Of a stretch of DNA of 64,000 nucleotides, positions 52,166-64,000 are shown piece after piece; the stretch's first letter is position 1, and each line of letters starts with the position of its first letter. The notes under the pieces are model-generated. The model worked only from the letters and a program-made list of their open reading frames with translations. It did not search any database and was not told the origin of the DNA. Source of the DNA: Eutreptiella sp. 'Long Island Sound 2002' (lineage: Eukaryota > Euglenozoa > Euglenophyceae > Eutreptiales > Eutreptiaceae); NCBI GenBank assembly GCA_964036045.1, contig OZ038380.1, forward strand, positions 120,127,199-120,191,198. The letters run 5' to 3'. Both the position numbers and the translations under genes were made by a program.

Positions 52166-53459
52166 ATTTCAGAACTTTTTTGCCTTCAAAACGACATTTT
52201 TTCATCGTTTTTGCTGTTTTTAGGCCAAAATGACCCTTTTTTTTCAACGTTTTTCTGCAGAAAAAGTGTCATTGCACGGACCCAAGTTGTTCAGTTCCAG
52301 AGAACCTTCGCAAACCTGAGGAGACAACAGGCAATTTGCATTGTGTAATTTTCGTCTTGCAACCTCGAATTTCCTTGCCTTTCAAACGCCGTTTTTCTAT
52401 CTGTTTTGCTGTTTTTAGGCCAAAATGCCCCTCTTTTGGACCTTTTTCTGAACAAAAAGTGTCATTGCACGGACCAAATTTGTTCATCTCGAGAGAATCC
52501 TTCCCAGCCCTGGGGAGACAACAAGCAATTTGCATTGTGTAATTCTACGTTTGCAATTTTGAACTTCGTTGCCTTCAAAAACAGGTTTTTTATGTTTTCG
52601 CTGTTTCTAGGCCAAAAAAAAACTGCTTTTTGGAGCTTTGTCTGAAGAAAAAGTGTCATTGGACACACCCAAGTTGTTTGCTTCCAGGGAACACTGTTCA
52701 TCTATCGTTTTTGCTGTTTTTCGGCCAAAATGACTGTTTTTCTGACTTTTCTCAGACCACAAAGTGTCATTGCACAGATCCAATTTGTTCCCAGAGAATC
52801 CTTCGCAAATCTGGGGGGACAGCAAGCAATCTGCATTGTGTATGTTTACATTTGCGATTTCGAACTTTGTTGCCTTCAAAGGGCCGTTTTTTAATCGTTT
52901 TCGCTGTTCTTCGGCCAAAATGACCGCTTTTTGGACCTTTCTCAGAACCAAAAAGTGTCACGGCATGGACCCAAGTTGTTCATTTCCGGAGAGTCCTTCG
53001 CAAATCTGGGGGAAGAGCAGGCAATCTGCATTGTGTAAGTTTTATTTTGCAAATTAGAATTTTGTTCCCTTGAAAACGCCGTTTTTCTATCGTTTTCCCT
53101 CTTTTTAGGTCAAAATGACCCTTTTTTCGACCCTTTTTCTGCAGAAAAAGTGTCATTGCACGGACCCAGGTTGTTCAGTTCCACAGATCCTTCGCAAACC
53201 TGAGGAGACAACAAGCAATTTGCATTGTGTAATTTCCTTCTTGCAACCTCGAACTTCCTTGCCTTCCAAACGCCGTTTTTCTATCGTTTTTGCTGTTTTT
53301 AGGCCAAAATGCCCCTTTCCTGGACCTTTTTCTGAGCAAAAAGTGTCATTACACAGACCGGATTTGTTCATTTCCAGAGAATCCTTCGCAGACCTGGGGA
53401 GACAACAAGCAATTTGCATTGTGTAATTCTACTTTTGCAATTTCGAACTTCGTTGCCTT

Positions 53460-54840
53460 CAAAACACAGGTTTTCTATGTTTTCGCTGTTTTTAGGCCAA
53501 AAAAAAACCTTTTTTGGACATTTGTCTGAGGAGAAAATGTCATTGGACACACCCAAGTTGTTTGTCTCCAGAAAACACCATTTTTCTATCGTTGTTGCTG
53601 TTTTCGTGGCCAAAATGACCATTTTTCCGACCTTTCTCAGACCAAAAAGTCTCATTGCACGGATCCAAGTTGTTCCCAGTGAATCCTTCGCAAATCTTGG
53701 GCGACAGCAAGCAATCTGCATTTTGTATGTTTGCGTTTGCGATTTCGAACTTTGTTGCCTTCAAAACACCGTTTTTGTATCGATTTCGCTGTTTTTAGGT
53801 CAAAATCAGCCTTTTTTGAACCTTTCTCTGAACAAAAAGTGTCATTGCACCGATCGAAGTTGTTCATTTCCAGAGAATCCTTGGCAGACCTGAGTAGGCA
53901 ACAGCATTTTACATTGTGTAATTTTACCTTTGCAATTTCCAACTATGTTGCATTCAAAACGCCGCTTTTGTATCGGCTTTGCTGTTTTTAAGCCAAATTG
54001 TCCCTTTTCTGGACCATTTTCAGAAGGAAAATTGTCATGGCAAGAACGCAAGTTGTTCATTTCCAGAGAATCCTTCTCGGACTTGGGGATACAACAGGCA
54101 ATTTGCGTTGTGTAATTCTACTTTTGCGATTTCGAACTTTGTTGCCTTCAAAACACCGTTTTTCCATCATTTTTGCTCTCTTTAGGCCAAAAAAAACCCT
54201 TTTTTGGACATTTGTCTGAGGGGAAAATGTCATTGGACACACCCAAGTTGTTTGTCTCCAGAAAACACCATTTTTCTATCGTTGTTGCTGTTTTCTTGGC
54301 CAAAATGACCATTTTTTCGACCTTTCTCAGACCAAAAGGTCTCATTGCACGGATCCAAGTTGTTCCCAGTGAATCCTTCGCAAATCTTGGGGGACAGCAA
54401 GCAATCTGCATTGTGTATGTTTCCGTTTGCGATTTCGAACTTTGTTGCCTTCAAAACACCGTTTTTGTATCGTTTTCGCTGTTTTTAGGTCAAAATCAGC
54501 CTTTTTTGAACCTTTTTCTGAACAAAAAGTGTCATTGCACCGATCGAAGTTGTTCATTTCCAGAGAATCCTTGGCAGACCTGAGTAGGCAACAGCATTTT
54601 ACATTGTGTAATTTTACCTTTGCAATTTCCAACTATGTTGCATTCAAAACGCCGCTTTTGTATCGGCTTTGCTGTTTTTAAGCCAAATTGACCCATTTTT
54701 GGACCATTTTCAGAAGGAAAATTGTCATGGCAAGAACGCAAGTTGTTCATTTCCAGAGAATCCTTCTCGGACTTGGGGATACAACGGGCAATTTGCGTTG
54801 TGTAATTCTACTTTTTCCGATTTCGAACTTTGTTGCCTTC
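53460..54840. repeat. Higher-order repeat, 690-bp units (first block)
   Basis: Two 690-bp composite units begin near 53460 and 54150, each made of three full monomers plus one shortened monomer. The marker junction is 'gtctccagaaaacacc' fused to 'tttttctatcgttgttgctg'. Confidence 0.8.
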
Positions 54841-56100
54841 AAAACACCGTTTTTCCATCATTTTTGCTGTTTTTATGCCAAAATGAGCCTTTTTTTGACC
54901 AATTTCTGAACAAAAAGTGTCATTGCAGGGACCGAAGTTGTTCAATTCCAGAGAATCCTATGCAGTCCTGGGGATACACCACACAATTCGCATTGTGTAA
55001 TTTCCAGTTTGCGGTTTTCAACTCTGTTGCCTCCAAAACAACGATTTTCTATGGTTTTTGCTGTTTTTAGGCTAAAATCAGCCTTTTTGGACCATTTTGT
55101 GAACAAAAAGTGTCATTGCACGGACCGAAGTTGTTCAATTCCAGAGAATGCCTCGTCAACCTGGGGAGACAACAAGCAATCGGTATTGTGCAATTTAACT
55201 TTTACGGTTTCGAACTTTTTTGCCGTCAAAACACCGTTTTTCTATCGTTTTCGCTGTTTTTCGGCCAAAATAACCGCTTTTTTGGACCTTTCTCAGACCA
55301 AAAAATGTCATCGCATGGATCCAACTTGTTCCCAGAGATCTCTTTGCAAATCTGGGGGGACAGCAAGCAGTCTGCATTGTGTAAGTTTATTTTTGCGATT
55401 TCGAACTTTGTTGCCTTCGGAAAAAAACTGTTTTTGTATCGTTTTCGCTGTTTTTAGGCCAAAATGACCCTTTTTCGGACCTTTTCCGAATAAAAGTGTT
55501 ATTGCACGGACCGAAGTTGTTCATTTCCAGAGAATCCCTCGCAGACCCTGGGAGACAACAGGCGATTTGCATTGTGTAATTTTACGTTTGCAATTTCGAA
55601 ATTCGTTGCCTTCAAAACGGCGCTTTTCTATCGTTTTCGCTGTTTTTAGGCCAAAAGGACCATTTTTTGGACCCCTTTCTGAACCCAAAGTGTCATTGCA
55701 CGGACCGAAGTTGTTCATTTCCAGAAAATCCTTCGCACAACTGAGGAGACGTCAAGCCATTTGTATTGTGTAATTTTAGTTTTCTGTTTTCGAAGTCTGT
55801 TACCTTTGCTGCCTTCAAAACACAGTTTTCCTATCGTTTCCCCTGTTTTTTCGGCCAAAATGACCGCTTTTCTGTACCTTTATTCGACCAAAAAGTGTCA
55901 TTGCACGGATCCAAGTTGTTCCCAGATGATCCTTCGCAGTCCTGAGGAGACAACTAGCAATTTGCATTGTGTAATTTACCTTTTGCGATTTCGAGCTTTG
56001 TTGCCTTCAAAACACCTTTTTTCTATCGTTTTTGCTGTTTTTAGGCCAAAATGCCCCTTTCCTGGACCTTTTTCTGAGCAAAAAGTGTCATTGCACAGAC
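54840..56100. repeat. Large satellite duplication, copy 1
   Basis: The segment from 'atgagcctttttttgaccaa' through the 'gaaaaaaactgtttttgtat' variant recurs at an offset of about 3433 bp (58280-59460) with very few differences. Confidence 0.8.
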
Positions 56101-56209
56101 CGGATTTGTTCATTTCCAGAGAATTCTTCGCAGACCTGGGGAGACAACAAGCAATTTGCATTGTGTAATTCTACTTTTGCAATTTCGAACTTCGTTGCCT
56201 TCAAAACAC

Positions 56210-58280
56210 AGGTTTTCTATGTTTTCGCTGTTTTTAGGCCAAAAAAAACCCTTTTTTGGACATTTGTCTGAGGAGGGAATTGTCATTGGACACACCCAAG
56301 TTGTTTGTCTCCAGAAAACACCGTTTTTCTATCGTTGTTGCTGTTTTCTTGGCCAAAATGACCATTTTTTCGACCTTTCTCAGACCAAAAAGTCTCATTG
56401 CACGGATCCAAGTTGTTCCCAGTGAATCCTTCGCAAATCTTGGGGGACAGCAAGCAATCTGCATTGTGTATGTTTGCGTTTGCGATTTCGAACTTTGTTG
56501 CCTTCAAAACACCGTTTTTGTATCGTTTTCGCTGTTTTTAGGTCAAAATCAGCCTTTTTTGAACCTTTTTCTGAACAAAAAGTGTCATAGCACCGATCGA
56601 AGTTGTTCATTTCCAGAGAATCCTTGGCAGACCTGAGTAGGCAACAGCATTTTACATTGTGTAATTTTACCTTTGCAATTTCCAACTATGTTGCATTCAA
56701 AACGCCGCTTTTGTATCGGCTTTGCTGTTTTTAAGCCAAATTGACCCTTTTTTGGACCATTTTCAGAAGGAAAATTGTCATGGCAAGAACGCAAGTTGTT
56801 CATTTCCAGAGAATCCTTCTCGGACTTGGGGATACAACAGGCAATTTGCGTTGTGTAATTCTACTTTTGCGATTTCGAACTTTGTTGCCTTCAAAACACC
56901 GTTTTTCCATCATTTTTGCTGTTTTTAGGCCAGAAAAAACCCTGTTTTGGACATTTGTCTGAGGAGAAAATGTCATTGGACACACCCAAGTTGTTTGTCT
57001 CCAGAAAACACCATTTTTCTATCGTTGTTGCTGTTTTCTTGGCCAAAATGACCATTTTTTCGACCTTTCTCAGACCAAAAAGTCTTATTGCACGGATCCA
57101 AGTTGTTCCCAGTGAATCCTTCGCAAATCTTGGGGGACAGCAAGCAATCTGCATTGTGTATGTTTGCGTTTGCGATTTCGAACTTTGTTGCCTTCAAAAC
57201 ACCGTTTTTGTATCGTTTTCGCTGTTTTTAGGTCAAAATCAGCCTTTTTTGAACCTTTTTCTGAACAAAAAGTGTCATAGCACCGATCGAAGTTGTTCAT
57301 TTCCAGAGAATCCTTGGCAGACCTGAGTAGGCAACAGCATTTTACATTGTGTAATTTTACCTTTGCAATTTCCAACTATGTTGCATTCAAAACGCCGCTT
57401 TTGTATCGGCTTTGCTGTTTTTAAGCCAAATTGACCCTTTTTTGGACCATTTTCAGAAGGAAAATTGTCATGGCAAGAACGCAAGTTGTTCATTTCCAGA
57501 GAATCCTTCTCGGACTTGGGGATACAACAGGCAATTTGCGTTGTGTAATTCTACTTTTGCGATTTCGAACTTTGTTGCCTTCAAAACACCGTTTTTCCAT
57601 CATTTTTGCTGTTTTTAGGCCAGAAAAAACCCTGTTTTGGACATTTGTTTGAGGAGAAAATGTCATTGGACACACCCAAGTTGTTTGTCTCCAGAAAACA
57701 CCATTTTTCTATCGTTGTTGCTGTTTTCTTGGCCAAAATGACCATTTTTTCGACCTTTCTCAGACCAAAAAGTCTCATTGCACGGATCCAAGTTGTTCCC
57801 AGTGAATCCTTCGCAAATCTTTGGGGGACAGCAAGCAATCTGCATTGTGTATGTTTGCGTTTGCGATTTCGAACTTTGTTGCCTTCAAAACACCGTTTTT
57901 GTATCGTTTTCGCTGTTTTTAGGTCAAAATCAGCCTTTTTTGAACCTTTTTCTGAACAAAAAGTGTCATTGCACCGATCGAAGTTGTTCATTTCCAGAGA
58001 ATCCTTGGCAGACCTGAGTAGGCAACAGCATTTTACATTGTGTAATTTTACCTTTGCAATTTCCAACTATGTTGCATTCAAAACGCCGCTTTTGTATCGG
58101 CTTTGCTGTTTTTAAGCCAAATTGACCCTTTTTTGGAGCATTTTCAGAAGGAAAATTGTCATGGCAAGAACGCAAGTTGTTCATTTCCAGAGACTCCTTC
58201 TCGGACTTGGGGATACAACAGGCAATTTGCGTTGTGTAATTCTACTTTTGCGATTTCGAACTTTGTTGCCTTCAAAACAC
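56210..58280. repeat. Higher-order repeat, three 690-bp units (second block)
   Basis: Units begin near 56210, 56900 and 57590, nearly identical to each other and to the 53460-54840 block. This indicates recent unequal exchange. Confidence 0.85.
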
Positions 58281-59460
58281 CGTTTTTCCATCATTTTTGC
58301 TGTTTTTAGGCCAAAATGAGCCTTTTTTTGACCAATTTCTGAACAAAAAGTGTCATTGCAGGGACCGAAGTTGTTCAATTCCAGAGAATCCTATGCAGTC
58401 CTGGGGATACACCACACAATTCGCATTGTGTAATTTCCAGTTTGCGGTTTTCAACTCTGTTGCCTCCAAAACAACGTTTTTCTATGGTTTTCGCTGTTTT
58501 TAGGCTAAAATCAGCCTATTTGGACCATTTTCTGAACAAAAAGTGTCATTGCACGGACCGAAGTTGTTCAATTCCAGAGAATGCCTCGTCAACCTGGGGA
58601 GACAACAAGCAATCGGTATTGTGCAATTTAACTTCTGCGGTTTCGAACTTTGTTGCCGTCAAAACACCGTTTTTCTATCGTTTTCGCTGTTTTTCGGCCA
58701 AAATGACCGCTTTTTTGGACCTTTCTCAGACCAAAAAATGTCATCGCATGGATCCAACTTGTTCCCAGAGATCTCTTTGCAAATCTGGGGGGAAAGCAAG
58801 CAGTCTGCATTGTGTAAGTTTATTTTTGCGATTTCGAACTTTGTTGCCTTCGGAAAAAAACTGTTTTTGTATCGTTTTCGCTGTTTTTAGGCCAAAATGA
58901 CCCTTTTTCGGACCTTTTCCGAATAAAAGTGTTATTGCACGGACCGAAGTTGTTCATTTCCAGAGAATCCCTCGCAGACCCTGGGAGACAACAGGCGATT
59001 TGCATTGTGTAATTTTACATTTGCAATTTCGAACTTCGTTGCCTTCAAAACGGCGCTTTTCTATCGTTTTCGCTGTTTTTAGGCCAAAAGGACCCTTTTT
59101 TGGACCCCTTTCCGAACCCAAAGTGTCATTGCACGGACCGAAGTTGTTCATTTCCAGAAAATCCTTCGCACAACTGAGGAGACGTCAAGCCATTTGTATT
59201 GTGTAATTTTAGTTTTCTGTTTTCGAAGTCTGTTACCTTTGCTGCCTTCAAAACACAGTTTTCCTATCGTTTTCCCTGTTTTTCGGCCAAAATGACCGCT
59301 TTTCTGTACCCTTATTCGACCAAAAAGTGTCATTGCACGGATCCAAGTTGTTCCCAGATGATCTTTCGCAGTCCTGAAGAGACAACTAGCAATTTGCATT
59401 GTGTAATTTACCTTTTGCGATTTCGAGCTTTGCTGCCTTCAAAACACCTTTTTTCTATCG
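58280..59460. repeat. Large satellite duplication, copy 2
   Basis: Counterpart of 54840-56100. Confidence 0.8.
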
Positions 59461-62400
59461 TTTTTGCTGTTTTTCGGCCAAAATGAACCTTTTTTGGACC
59501 TTTCTCAGACCAAAAAGTGTCATTGCACGGACCCAAGGTGTTCAGTTATAGAATATCCTTCGCAAATCTGCAGACACAGCAAGCAATCTGCATTGTGTAA
59601 GGTTACTTTTGCGATTTCGAACTTTGTTGCCTTCAGAACACCGTTTTTGTGTCGTTTTCGCTGTTTTTAATCCAGAATAACCCCTTTTGGGACCTTCTTC
59701 TGAACGAAAAAAGTTATTGCAAAGACCAAAGTTGTTCAATTCCAGAGAGTCCTTCAGACACCTGGGGACACAACAAGCAATTGGCATTGTGTAATTTTAC
59801 TTCTGCAAATTCGAACTTCGTTGCCTTCAAAGCGCCGCTTTTCTATCGTTTTCGCTGTTTTCAGGCCAAAATGACCCTTTTTGGACCTTTTTCTGAAGAA
59901 AAAGTGTCATTGCACGGACCCAAGTTGTTTATTCTCAGGGAATCCTTCCCAAACTTGCAGGGACAACAAGCCATTAGCATTTTTTAATTCTATGGTTGCA
60001 ATTTCGAACTGTGTTACCTTCAAAACACCGTTTTTCTATCGTTTTCGCTGTTTTTAGGCCAAAATCACTCTTTTTTTGACCGTTTTCGGAACAAAACGTG
60101 TCATTGCACGGACGCAAGTTGTTCATTTCCAGGAATTCATCGCAGTCCTTGGGACACAACAAGCAATATGTATTGTGTAATTTCACTTTTGCGATTTCGA
60201 ACTATTTTGCCTTCAACACACCGTTTTTCTGTCGTTTTCGCTGTTTTTCGGCCAAAATGACCCTTTTTTGACCTTTTTCAGACCAAAAAGTATCATTGCA
60301 CAGACCCAAGTTGTTCATTTCCAGAGAATCCTTCGCAAATCTGGGGGGACAGCAAGCAATCTGCATTGTTCAAGTTTACCTTTGTGATTTCGAACTTCAT
60401 TGCCTTCAAAATTATGCTTTTGTATCGTTTTCGCTGCTTTTAGGCAAAAATGACCCTTTTTCGGACCTGTTTCTGAACAAAAAGTGTCATTGCACGGAAC
60501 GAAGTTGTTCATTTCCAGGGAACCCTCACAACACTTGGGGAGACAACAAGCAATTCGCATTTCCTAATTTTTTCTTTGCGGTTTCGAACTCCGTTACCTT
60601 CGAAACACCGTTTTTCTATCTTTTTCACTGTTTTTTTAGGCCAAAATCACCTTTTTTGGACCATTTTCGGAACAAAAAATGTCGTTGCACGGACGCAAGT
60701 TGTTCATTTACAGGAAATCCTTCGCAGTCCTCTGGAGACAACAAGCAATTTGCATGGTGTACTTTTACTTTGCAATATCGAACTTTTTTGCCTTCCAAAC
60801 ACCGTTTTTTTATCGTCTTCGCTGTTCTTAGACGGAAATGACCCTTTTTTGACCTTTTTCTGAACAAAAAGTGTTATTGCACGGACCGAAGTTATTAATT
60901 TCCAGAGAATCCTTCACAGACCTGGGGAGACAACAAGCAATTTGCATTTTGTAATTTTACTTTTGCAATTTCGACCTTCGTTGCCTTCAAAACGCCGCTT
61001 TTCTATCCTTTTCGCCCCTTTTTAGGCGAAAAACACCCTTTTTTGGACCCTTTTCCGAACAAAAAAGTGTCATTGCACGGACCGAAGTTGTTCATTTCCA
61101 GAGAACCACTGAGGAGAGGGCAAGCGATTTGTATTGTGTCTTGTATTGTTACTTTTGCATTTTCCAACTCTGTTGCCATCAGAACACCGTTTTTCTATCG
61201 TTTTCGCTGTTCTTCGGCCTAAAATGACCCTTTTTTGGACCATTGTCGGAACAAAAAATGTCATTGCACGGAAGCAAGTGGTTCATTTCCAGAGAACCCT
61301 TCACTGTCGTAATGAAACAACGGCAAATTTGTATTGTGTTATTTTATGTTTGTCATTGCGAACTTTGTTGCCTTCAAAACTCCCCTTTTCTATCGTTTTC
61401 GCTGTTTTTCGGCCAAAATGACTGTTTTTTGGACCTTTCTCCGACCAAAAGGTGTCAGTGCACGGACCCAACGTGGTCGTCTCCAGAGAATTCTTCGCAG
61501 TCCTGGGGAGAGGACAGGCACTTTGCATTGTGTAACTTTACTTTTGCGATTTTGAATTTTCTTGCCTTCAAAACACTGTTTTTCTATCGTTTTCGCTGTT
61601 TTTCGGCGAAATGACCGCTTTTTCGGACCTTTCTCAGACCAAAAAGTGTCCTTGCACGGACCCAAGTTGTTCCCAGAGAATTCTTCGCAGTCCGGGGGAG
61701 GTAAAAAGGAATTTGCACTGTGTAATTTTACTTTTGCAATTTTGAACTTTGTTGCCTTCAAAATACCGTTTTCCATCGTTTTCGCTGTTTCTAGGCCAAA
61801 ATGACCCTTTTTTGGACCTTTTTCTGAACAAAAAGTGTTATTGCACGGATCAAAGTTCTTCATTTCCAGAGAATCCTTCACAGACCTGGTGAGACAACAA
61901 GCATTTTGCATTTGTAATTTTATGTTTTGCGACTTCGAACTCTGTTGCCTTCAAGACACCGCTTTTCTATCGCTTTCGCTGTTTTTAGGCCAACATGACC
62001 CTTTTTCGGACGTTTTTTTGAACAAAAAGTGTCATTGCACAGACGGAAGTTGTTCATTTCCAGGAAATTGTTCCCAAATGTGGGGAGACAACAAGCAGTT
62101 TGCATTTTGTATTTTATGTGTGTGCTTTTGAACTGTGTTGCCTTCAAAACACCTTGTTTCTATCGCTTTCGCTGTTTTTAGGCCAAAATCACCCTTCTTT
62201 GGACCATTTTCGGAACAAAAAGTGTCATTGCACGGACGCAAGTTCTTCATTTCCAGTGAATTATTCGCAGTCATGGGGACACAGCGAGCAATTTGCATTG
62301 TGCATTTTTTGATTCCTTTTGCTTTCAGAACACCGTTTTTCTACCGTTTTCGCTGTTTTTAGGCCGGAACGACAGTTTTTTTGGACCTTTTTCTGAACAA

Positions 62401-62841
62401 AAAATGTCATTCCACGGACGCAAGTTGTTCATTTCCAGGAAACTGTTCCCAAACGTGGGGAGACAACAAGCAATTTGCATTTTGTATTTTATGTGTGTGC
62501 TTTTGAAATCTGTTGCCTTCAAAACACCTTGTTTCTATCGCTTTCCCTGTTTGTAGGCCAAAATCACCCTTCTTTGGACCATGTTCGGAACAAAAAGTGT
62601 CATTGCACGGACGCAAGTTCTTCATTTCCAGTGAACTTTTCGCAGTCATGGGGACACAGCGAGCAATTTGCATTGTGTATATTTGATCTTTTTTGCTTTC
62701 AAAACTTTTTGCACCTTTTTCTGAACAAAAAGTGTCATTCCACGGACGCAAGTTGTTCATTTCCAGAGAATCCTTCCCAGTCCCTGGGGAGACAACAAGC
62801 AATTTGCATTTTGTAATTTTACTTTTGCGATTTCGAACTTT

Positions 62842-63186
62842 GTGATACATCTGCACAGTCACGGAGAAGATGTTGACTCTGTGAGTATCTTCAGTGTCTC
62901 TTGGCGCTAATGGGTACGGGCCTGAATCCCGCAACATACAAAAACGACAAACAACCACGAGCGCAATGGTTGGGGAAAGTGAGGACTCAGGGGAAATACC
63001 AGTGCGGGCTAAGTGGCAAACCTGCACTGGGCATGACACTTTTGTCCAGGCGCTACCCTCAATTTGTTCTGCGATCGCTTCCGGTTTTGGAAGTTAAGCC
63101 TAATATGAAGCTCTCGGTACTAAGGTGGGAGACCACCTGACGATGTACTGAGTCGCAAAAAAGTGCTACACAAGTGATACATCTGC
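62842..63186 (+). ncRNA. 5S-containing unit inserted in the satellite, with terminal direct repeats
   Basis: The unit interrupts a monomer between 'cgaactttgt' and 'tgccttcaaaacaccg'. Both ends carry gtgatacatctgc (62842-62854 and 63174-63186). The first half includes gttgactct|gtgagtatc, a consensus-like 5' splice donor, and a gggcctgaatcccg word resembling a pol III B box. The second half contains a 5S-like sequence. A second copy starts at 63766. Possibilities: a SINE-like element with a 5S module, or a spliced-leader-like gene linked to 5S. Confidence 0.5.
63071..63156 (+). rRNA. 5S rRNA-like sequence (partial or divergent)
   Basis: ggaagttaagcctaat, then gctctcggtactaaggtggg and agaccacctg follow the 5S order (GAAGTTAAGC ... 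AGTACTA.GGTGGG.GACC.CCTG), preceded by 'gcgatcgcttccgg' where GATC...TC(C)G is expected. The usual 5S 5' arm is not clear, so the gene is either divergent or truncated at its 5' side. Confidence 0.65.
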
Positions 63187-63765
63187 CTTCAAAACACCGT
63201 TTTTCTATCCATTTCGCTGTTCCTAGGGCAAAATGACCCTTTTTTAGGCCATTTTCGGAAGAAAAGATTTTCATTGCACGGTCGCCAGTTGGTCATTTCG
63301 AGAAGATTCCTTCGCAGTTGGCTCGAGATAACAAGCAATTTTTATGTTGGATTTTTTGTTTTGCAATTTCGAACTTTGTTGCCTTCAAAACACCGTGTTT
63401 CTATTGTTTTCGCTGTTTTTCGGCCAAAATGACCCTTTTTTGGACCTTTCTCAGACCAAAAAGTGTCTTTGCACGGATTCAAGGTGTTTCTTTCCTGAGA
63501 ATCATTCGCACACCTAGGGAGACAACAAGCAATTTGCATTATGTAAGTTTACCTTTGCAATTTCGAACTTCGTTGCCTTTAAAATGCCGCTTTCCTATCG
63601 TTCCCGCTGTTTTTAGGCCAACACGACCCTTTTTTCGGACCTTTTTCCGAACAAGAAGTGTCATTCCACGGACGCAAGTTGTTCATTCTCAGAATATCAT
63701 TCCCAGTCCTGGGAGATAACAAGCCATTCGCATTGTGTAATTTTACTTTTGCGATTTGGAACTTT
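63187..63765. repeat. Satellite monomers between the two 5S-containing units
   Basis: About three monomers continue the array in the same orientation. Confidence 0.9.
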
Positions 63766-64000
63766 GTGATACATCTGCACAGTCACGGAGAAGATGTTGA
63801 CTCTGTGAGTATCTTCAGTGTCTCTTGCTGCTAATGGGTACGGGCCCAAATCCCGCAACATACAAAAAAGATAAACAACCACCAGCGGAATGGACGGGGA
63901 AAGTGAGGACTCAGGGGACATACCAGTGCCGACTAAGTGGCAAACCTGCACCCGGCATGACACCTTTATCCAGCCGCTACCCTCAATTTGTTCTGCGATC
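63766..64000 (+). ncRNA. Second 5S-containing unit, cut by the window end
   Basis: Starts with gtgatacatctgc at the same point of the monomer as the first unit and is about 90% identical. It ends at 'gttctgcgatc', just before the 5S core, because the window stops. Confidence 0.6.

Larger units (their letters stand above)
49346..62841. repeat. Satellite array, monomer about 195 bp
   Basis: Roughly 70 monomers in one orientation. A typical unit contains 'cgatttcgaactttgttgcc', 'ttcaaaacaccgtttttcta', 'tcgttttcgctgtttttagg', 'ccaaaatgacccttttttgg', 'gaacaaaaagtgtcattgca', 'cggaccgaagttgttcattt', 'ccagagaatccttcgcagac' and 'ctggggagacaacaagcaat'. The low stop density yields many overlapping frames on both strands; none is a gene. 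Such an array is typical of centromeric or heterochromatic satellite. Confidence 0.95.

Noticed and set aside
62842-63000. tRNA gene suggested by the B-box-like 'gggcctgaatcccg'
   Set aside because: No A box at the right distance and no cloverleaf could be drawn. Retained only as a pol III-like hint in the 5S-containing unit.
49346-63765. Dozens of 60-260 residue open frames on both strands with a recurring FRPK...FQRILRK pattern
   Set aside because: They are translations of the 195-bp satellite in all frames. Composition and periodicity follow the monomer, not protein constraint.
1-64000. CRISPR arrays, bacterial operons or phage genes
   Set aside because: Repeats are long, contiguous monomers without spacers. 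Splice sites, non-LTR and gypsy elements show a eukaryotic nuclear sequence.
1-64000. Naming the species (ciliate, ulvophyte green alga or other)
   Set aside because: The possible UAR = Gln code narrows the candidates, but no conserved marker gene is available in the window, and the code itself is unproven.

Overview
The window is nuclear DNA of a eukaryote, probably a protist or alga with a large repeat-rich genome. Evidence: GT-AG introns, nested retrotransposons and DNA transposons, about 14 kb of satellite, a 5S rRNA-like unit, and no bacterial gene layout. Very little host gene content is visible; one exon of a P-protein-like (SLC13/ArsB-type) transporter is the best candidate. The species cannot be named from the sequence.

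Layout. 1-8.9 kb: moderate-GC DNA with broken Ty3/gypsy pol copies (two arms facing each other) and a 300-350 bp direct repeat. 8.93-30.82 kb: a GC-rich block of about 21.9 kb flanked by a 13-bp target-site duplication. It sits inside the gypsy integrase and reads on the minus strand: several ORFs of unknown function, then apurinic endonuclease, reverse transcriptase, zinc knuckle and RNase H (a non-LTR retrotransposon), then a second endonuclease-like ORF and more ORFs. A 1.7-kb AT-rich element with terminal inverted repeats (20444-22152) interrupts this coding sequence, and removing it restores the frame. 30.9-33.7 kb: a decayed RecQ-like helicase on the minus strand. 33.8-35.6 kb: AT-rich DNA with hairpins built on the same GC-rich palindrome seen in the 1.7-kb element. 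35.9-47.8 kb: plus-strand, intron-containing, transposon-like genes (a transposase-like protein and a protein ending in a GGELW-type domain resembling TET/JBP-like dioxygenases), mixed with tandem repeats and the transporter exon. 47.8-49.3 kb: non-coding DNA, a G-run/C-run array and another gypsy integrase piece. 49.35-63.77 kb: a satellite with a monomer near 195 bp and higher-order structure. At 62.84 kb and 63.77 kb it is interrupted by a unit that contains a 5S rRNA-like sequence.

Main observation. In the best-supported reading frames TAA and TAG occur repeatedly inside coherent protein sequence, while TGA ends the frames. One TAG falls exactly on the conserved Gln of the RecQ Walker A region, and a five-TAR frame of about 466 codons ends at TGA just before the next ORF. 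This fits a nuclear code with UAA/UAG = Gln (known in ciliates, some ulvophyte green algae, diplomonads and oxymonads) and UGA as the stop. C-to-T decay of dead transposons is the main alternative. Many one-base frameshifts are also present, from decay or assembly errors, so most genes here are annotated as interrupted.
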